64,000 nt of DNA, taken from Eumeta japonica. Lineage: Eukaryota > Arthropoda > Insecta > Lepidoptera > Psychidae. The notes under the pieces are model-generated. The model saw only the letters and a program-made list of their open reading frames with translations, made no database searches and was not told the DNA's origin. The position numbers and the translations under genes were made by a program. Shown here in pieces: positions 61,001-64,000 of this stretch (the first letter of the stretch is position 1; each line of letters begins with the position of its first letter). The DNA lies in contig BGZK01002028.1 of assembly GCA_005406025.1 (NCBI GenBank), forward strand, positions 1 through 64,000. The letters are read 5' to 3'.

Positions 61001-61590
61001 TTTTGGCTGTCCTTACGCGCTGACTGTGTTAGCCGCGAGCAGCGAGATCGGTGCACCGAGCTGCACGCGCTCTCCACTCTGGCGCGACTCAACAGTCACT
61101 TATGTCGAGGTTAACCGAAACTTGATTTTCATGGGATTATTTTCTAAAAGGTCGACTAATTAGAGCCCTTTGCATTGCCTCTCCGGTTTGAATTTTACTG
61201 TAATTTTTTACTAAGTTGCGACGCTAGCTTTAGATTAGCAAAATGCTATTAATAAAAGACCTCAATAGCGGCATCACTTTTTTGAATTTATATGCCAATA
61301 ATATACATTTTGTTAGATTGTGTTACATTTCCAACAACAGCATTTGTTATATTAAATTGAAATTTTCATATTTAATTTATTATTTATAAGGAATTGTGTT
61401 TTTTTTAATAGATAACGACTCATTGGAAGCACTTACAGAAGCTCGGAATGTGCTGCACGTGGTGAGCGCAGGCCAGCCGCGGCTGAGCGCGTGCGGGCTG
61501 TTCGAGCTGCGCATGAGCCTCATCACCGGGTTCCTCTCTCTCACCGCTACATATTCCATTGTATTGTTGCAGTTCACGCACTTTCTATGA
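57362..61590 (+). CDS. Gr: Gr-6: intact gustatory receptor gene, four exons
   Basis: The one complete receptor in the window. Exons are 57362-58075, 58842-58919, 60968-61109 and 61412-61590, with phases 0, 0 and 1 and AG/GT borders. The product is 370 residues, within the usual Gr size, with seven hydrophobic segments and the ThrTyrSerIleValLeuLeuGlnPhe ending. Insect Grs are tetrameric cation channels with an intracellular N-terminus, expressed in taste and some olfactory neurons. The start at 57362 (Met-Ala-Leu-Ala) is preferred over the in-frame ATG at 57344 because it aligns with Gr-3 and Gr-5. Exons 1 and 3 are diverged from those paralogues, while exon 4 is strongly conserved. Ligand unknown. 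AATAAA at 61733 is a likely poly(A) signal. Intron 2 carries a lepidopteran-type retroposon tail. Confidence 0.9.
58842..58919 (+). CDS. Gr: Gr-6 exon 2
   Basis: 26 codons between GTTGCAG and GTAAGT; TM5 reads Val-Phe-Ile-Ile-Ile-Ser-Ala-Val-Phe-Leu-Gln-Asn-Leu. Confidence 0.88.
60525..60665 (+). repeat. Retroposon tail typical of Lepidoptera, in Gr-6 intron 2
   Basis: 'cataaggccggcaaaaggc', 'ctccatgggcagcggggatc' and 'gttcgtttgct...ctataaaaat' occur in the order of a very common lepidopteran dispersed repeat. Confidence 0.65.
60968..61109 (+). CDS. Gr: Gr-6 exon 3
   Basis: 142 nt after GTTTCAG; phase 1 end at a weak donor, GTTAAC. Two codons shorter than in Gr-3/5 and the most diverged exon, with Leu-Leu-Gln-Phe-Trp-Leu-Ser-Leu then a charged helix. 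Because TM6 is less hydrophobic here, an alternative donor or acceptor is possible. Confidence 0.72.
61412..61590 (+). CDS. Gr: Gr-6 exon 4 (C-terminus)
   Basis: 179 nt after TTTTTTAATAG, phase 1 (Asp-Asn-Asp-Ser). Leu-Ser-Ala-Cys-Gly-Leu-Phe-Glu-Leu-Arg-Met is shared almost exactly with Gr-3 and Gr-5. Ends Thr-His-Phe-Leu, TGA. Confidence 0.92.
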
Positions 61591-61732
61591 ACATCATCTC
61601 TTGCTTTTATTATCTCTAAAATTCTTTCTTTATATTTTCCCTAAAATTATTGTTTAAATTTCTATAAATTTAGGTTAAGCTTATAACAATATTACGTCAA
61701 TATATTAAATTTTGTTATTCTATTAATGAAAA

Positions 61733-61738
61733 AATAAA
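61733..61738 (+). terminator. Poly(A) signal of Gr-6
   Basis: AATAAA, 143 nt after the stop codon. Confidence 0.5.
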
Positions 61739-62844
61739 ACACAATTGCTATTTACTGTTTGTACTTAATTAAGTATTGTAATATGAAATTGAATTCTTTG
61801 AGGATCTTATTGATTTATTTCTTTACCTACATCGATCGTATAGGGCGGTATCACTGAGGTGAACTCCGATGTTACAGCCGTAATACCACTACCGCAGATA
61901 CATTCACTATCGGACGACCAAAAGAGAATTTTAGAAGATATAACGATGCCTTTTCATCAGATTGTAGGTTGTATGCGAACAACCGCAATACGAAGTACGT
62001 AGTACGAATATTAATGTGAAATATACGTACAAGTACGAATATTTCACAAGTATCATTCATCAAATAAAGTGACCCACTAACCTGTAAAGACAAAAAAACA
62101 AACAACATTTAAAGACTTTACTTCAGGTTTAGATATTTCTTTTAACTGGAAATCAACTCTGTACGATACACTATTTAACATAAATAACATAACCCAATAG
62201 TCATGCTATTTGACACATGACACTCGCTGACATCGACGTCTATGAAGCTCTGTGGATAAGGCGGCAAGTTTAAAATGGTTAAGAAAAACGACACACTAGT
62301 GTAGTGGTTTTCTTTACATTTATTTGTATTCAAAATAGCAAAAATATGCATCTGTAAAAAATCGATAGCACAGCGTGTCACTGCCCCGATACTGGCGCAC
62401 TAAGCGTCAGTTGAGTCGCCTTGGAACCTCACGAGTTGCACGGGAAACCACACTGTTGATGCTGTTCAACACCTCATTTAAATAGAATCCTAATTTTGGG
62501 TACCGTAAACAGTGTAGCGTTACGGCGCATGCAGGCCCGCTGCAACATCCGTCCTCCTTTCACGATCCGTCAGCTGTACTATAATCAGTCTTGGCCGTTA
62601 CAGTTGATCTCCTAACACATCTTCATCCTCCGAAGGACCTTGAGTATGACGAAGTGTGGCCCCGATCTCATGTTCTCAATAATGACTCTAATAATTGAGT
62701 CTAATGTACTAGTAAGCGTGACGATAATGAGCGTCAGGCTTTCTGACTTTCTTTCCAGGACACAAGATTTCTCGATATCAATTTGAAGTAACTTTTGGTA
62801 GCGTTCATTTAATTCAATTTAAGATGTATTTATTCCAAACTATA
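61739..62844. other. Intergenic region without a recognisable gene
   Basis: Mixed-composition DNA with no supported coding sequence; a GC-richer stretch at 62370-62650 is not recognised. Confidence 0.4.
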
Positions 62845-62867
62845 TTTTGGGTTGAATAAGAATTGGG

Positions 62868-63860
62868 TTGAAATATAAATTAGCTAAATACATAAATGAT
62901 ATAATAAAAAGAAAAATTTCGTTCAAACCAAAATATAGTTTGGTTAATAGTTTAGACCTGGTTAACAAAATTAAAGATATTGTCCTTCCAAACAATAGCA
63001 AATTAATCTCATTTGACGTAGACAGTTTATTTACTAATGTTCCTTTTAGAGAATGCTTAACAATTATAAAAGATAAGTTAGAAAAACCAAAACTACATTT
63101 AGGCGAGAAGGGCGATATCTTAAAATTAATAGGATTGTGCATGAATCAAAATTATTTCCGTTATAAAAATCAATTTTATGTACAAAAGGAAGGTCTAGCT
63201 ATGGGTTCGCCTTCAAGCCCATTAATGGCCGAAATTTTTATGGATGAATTCGAAAATAAGCATATAATAAACAATGATAATATCCTGTATTATTTTAGAT
63301 ATGTGGACGATATTATTATGTGTTGGCTGGGTAATTCAATAGAATTAGATCTATTTCAAAATTATATTAATAGCATACACCCCAAAATTCAATTTAAACT
63401 AGAGGAAGAAACAAACAATTCTATAATTTTTTTAGATTTGACCTTAACTAGAAAAAATAATAGACATGAATTTAAAATATATAGAAAACCCACGTGCACA
63501 GATACGACAATACCCATTTCTTCTTGTCATCCAAGGCAATACAAATTGGCGGCTTATAAATCAATGATACATCAGTTATTCACCATACCCCTTAATAATC
63601 ATAATTTCTCATTAGAATTGAATACCATTTACAGTTTAGCATTGGCAAACGGATATAGTAAAAAATGTATTGATGGACTCATTAATAAAAAACACAAAAG
63701 TATTATAAAGAAAAATATCTATCCAGCACAATCAAAACAGGAAAAGAAATATATAGCTAGTTTGACATATTTTGGTACAATTTCGGAAAAAAATTCAAGA
63801 TTATTAAAAAAACATAATATTTATACGGCCTTTAAAAGAAATAACAATTTGAAAACTTAA
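62868..63860 (+). CDS. Penelope-like reverse transcriptase (N-terminally truncated)
   Basis: A 330-codon open frame. Motif A is Phe-Asp-Val-Asp-Ser-Leu-Phe-Thr-Asn-Val-Pro (residues 49-59), motif B Gly-Leu-Ala-Met-Gly-Ser-Pro-Ser-Ser-Pro (109-118) and the catalytic site Tyr-Val-Asp-Asp (145-148). A Phe-Leu-Asp-Leu-Thr-Leu block follows near residue 193. These are characteristic of Penelope RTs, which are related to telomerase RT. The long open frame suggests a fairly young copy. The ATG is internal, not the native start. Confidence 0.85.
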   Translation: MKYKLAKYINDIIKRKISFKPKYSLVNSLDLVNKIKDIVLPNNSKLISFDVDSLFTNVPFRECLTIIKDKLEKPKLHLGEKGDILKLIGLCMNQNYFRYKNQFYVQKEGLAMGSPSSPLMAEIFMDEFENKHIINNDNILYYFRYVDDIIMCWLGNSIELDLFQNYINSIHPKIQFKLEEETNNSIIFLDLTLTRKNNRHEFKIYRKPTCTDTTIPISSCHPRQYKLAAYKSMIHQLFTIPLNNHNFSLELNTIYSLALANGYSKKCIDGLINKKHKSIIKKNIYPAQSKQEKKYIASLTYFGTISEKNSRLLKKHNIYTAFKRNNNLKT

Positions 63861-63887
63861 TGTAACAAGTAAGATAAATTACACAAT

Positions 63888-64000
63888 AATAAAAAATCTG
63901 GAATTTATAAATTAACTTGTGATGACTGTAAATCGGTATATATATAGGACAAACCGGACGTTGTTTTGAAAAAAGATACAAAGAACATATTTCGGCCTTT
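63888..64000 (+). pseudogene. GIY-YIG endonuclease domain start (frameshifted)
   Basis: Reads Ser-Gly-Ile-Tyr-Lys-Leu-Thr-Cys-Asp-Asp-Cys-Lys-Ser-Val-Tyr-Ile, the GIY and YI(G) strands with a CxxC-type insert. A TA dinucleotide excess in the 'tatatatata' run at about 63938-63946 puts Gly-Gln-Thr-Gly-Arg into another frame. Two stops also separate it from the RT frame. Confidence 0.75.

Larger units (their letters stand above)
62845..64000 (+). mobile_element. Penelope-like retroelement, 5'-truncated, cut by window end
   Basis: An RT followed by a GIY-YIG endonuclease is the domain order unique to Penelope-like elements. The left part of RT is missing: homology begins at a Tyr-Lys-Leu-Ala-Lys-Tyr segment just before the palm. 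The endonuclease continues past position 64000. Confidence 0.85.

Noticed and set aside
1..64000. CRISPR arrays, operons, attachment sites, rRNA or tRNA genes
   Set aside because: None seen; the window is eukaryotic nuclear DNA.

Overview
This is a 64-kb, AT-rich piece of an insect nuclear genome, most likely a moth or butterfly. The evidence is a cluster of insect gustatory receptor (Gr) genes with short spliced exons and the C-terminal TYxxxxxQF signature, embedded in many classes of eukaryotic transposon. One dispersed repeat (about 60525-60660) ends in the kind of tail I associate with lepidopteran retroposons. I see no bacterial genes, operons, CRISPR arrays or tRNA/rRNA genes.

The genes are a Gr cluster of one architecture: a long exon 1 of about 238 codons (TM1-4, ending phase 0 after a Phe-Gly-x-x motif), a 26-codon exon 2 (TM5), an exon 3 of 142-148 nt ending in phase 1 (TM6), and a last exon of 155-179 nt (TM7 plus signature). 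From left to right: Gr-1, minus strand, exon 1 only, remainder outside the window (307-1074); Gr-2, minus strand, last exon only, one base short in an A-run (7776-7930); an isolated exon-2 relic on the plus strand (11411-11488); Gr-3, plus strand, complete in four exons but split in exon 3 by a 5.3-kb LTR element (16668-26263); Gr-4, plus strand, a pseudogene with seven in-frame stops (28668-34109); Gr-5, plus strand, four exons with two single-T frameshifts in exon 1 (37493-43440); and Gr-6, plus strand, four intact exons giving a 370-residue protein (57362-61590). Gr-3 and Gr-5 are close tandem duplicates that also share about 200 bp upstream of the ATG and parts of intron 1.

The spaces between the receptors are filled by mobile DNA: an errantivirus-like Ty3/gypsy element inside Gr-3 (18537-23867, near-identical LTRs, 4-bp CGCG target duplication), a Ty1/copia pol lacking gag (about 44040-47532), a near-full-length two-ORF non-LTR element (about 48180-51945), two decayed mariner transposases (about 27050-27235 plus, 41335-42200 minus), a jockey-like RT remnant (36046-36620), a Penelope-like element running off the right end (62845-64000) and a second fragment of the same family beside Gr-2 (8038-8270), an endonuclease-domain scrap (12115-12474), a MITE, short dispersed repeats and microsatellites. 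One exon-like block (53841-54310) has a good acceptor and poly(A) signal but I do not recognise it.

The most notable points are the very recent LTR insertion that splits an otherwise intact receptor, and a recurring pattern: the two LTRs and the reading-frame breaks in several unrelated genes mostly differ by single bases in homopolymer runs. That pattern suggests consensus errors in the assembly, so some apparent pseudogenes may be intact. I did not find a convincing wholly new biological system.
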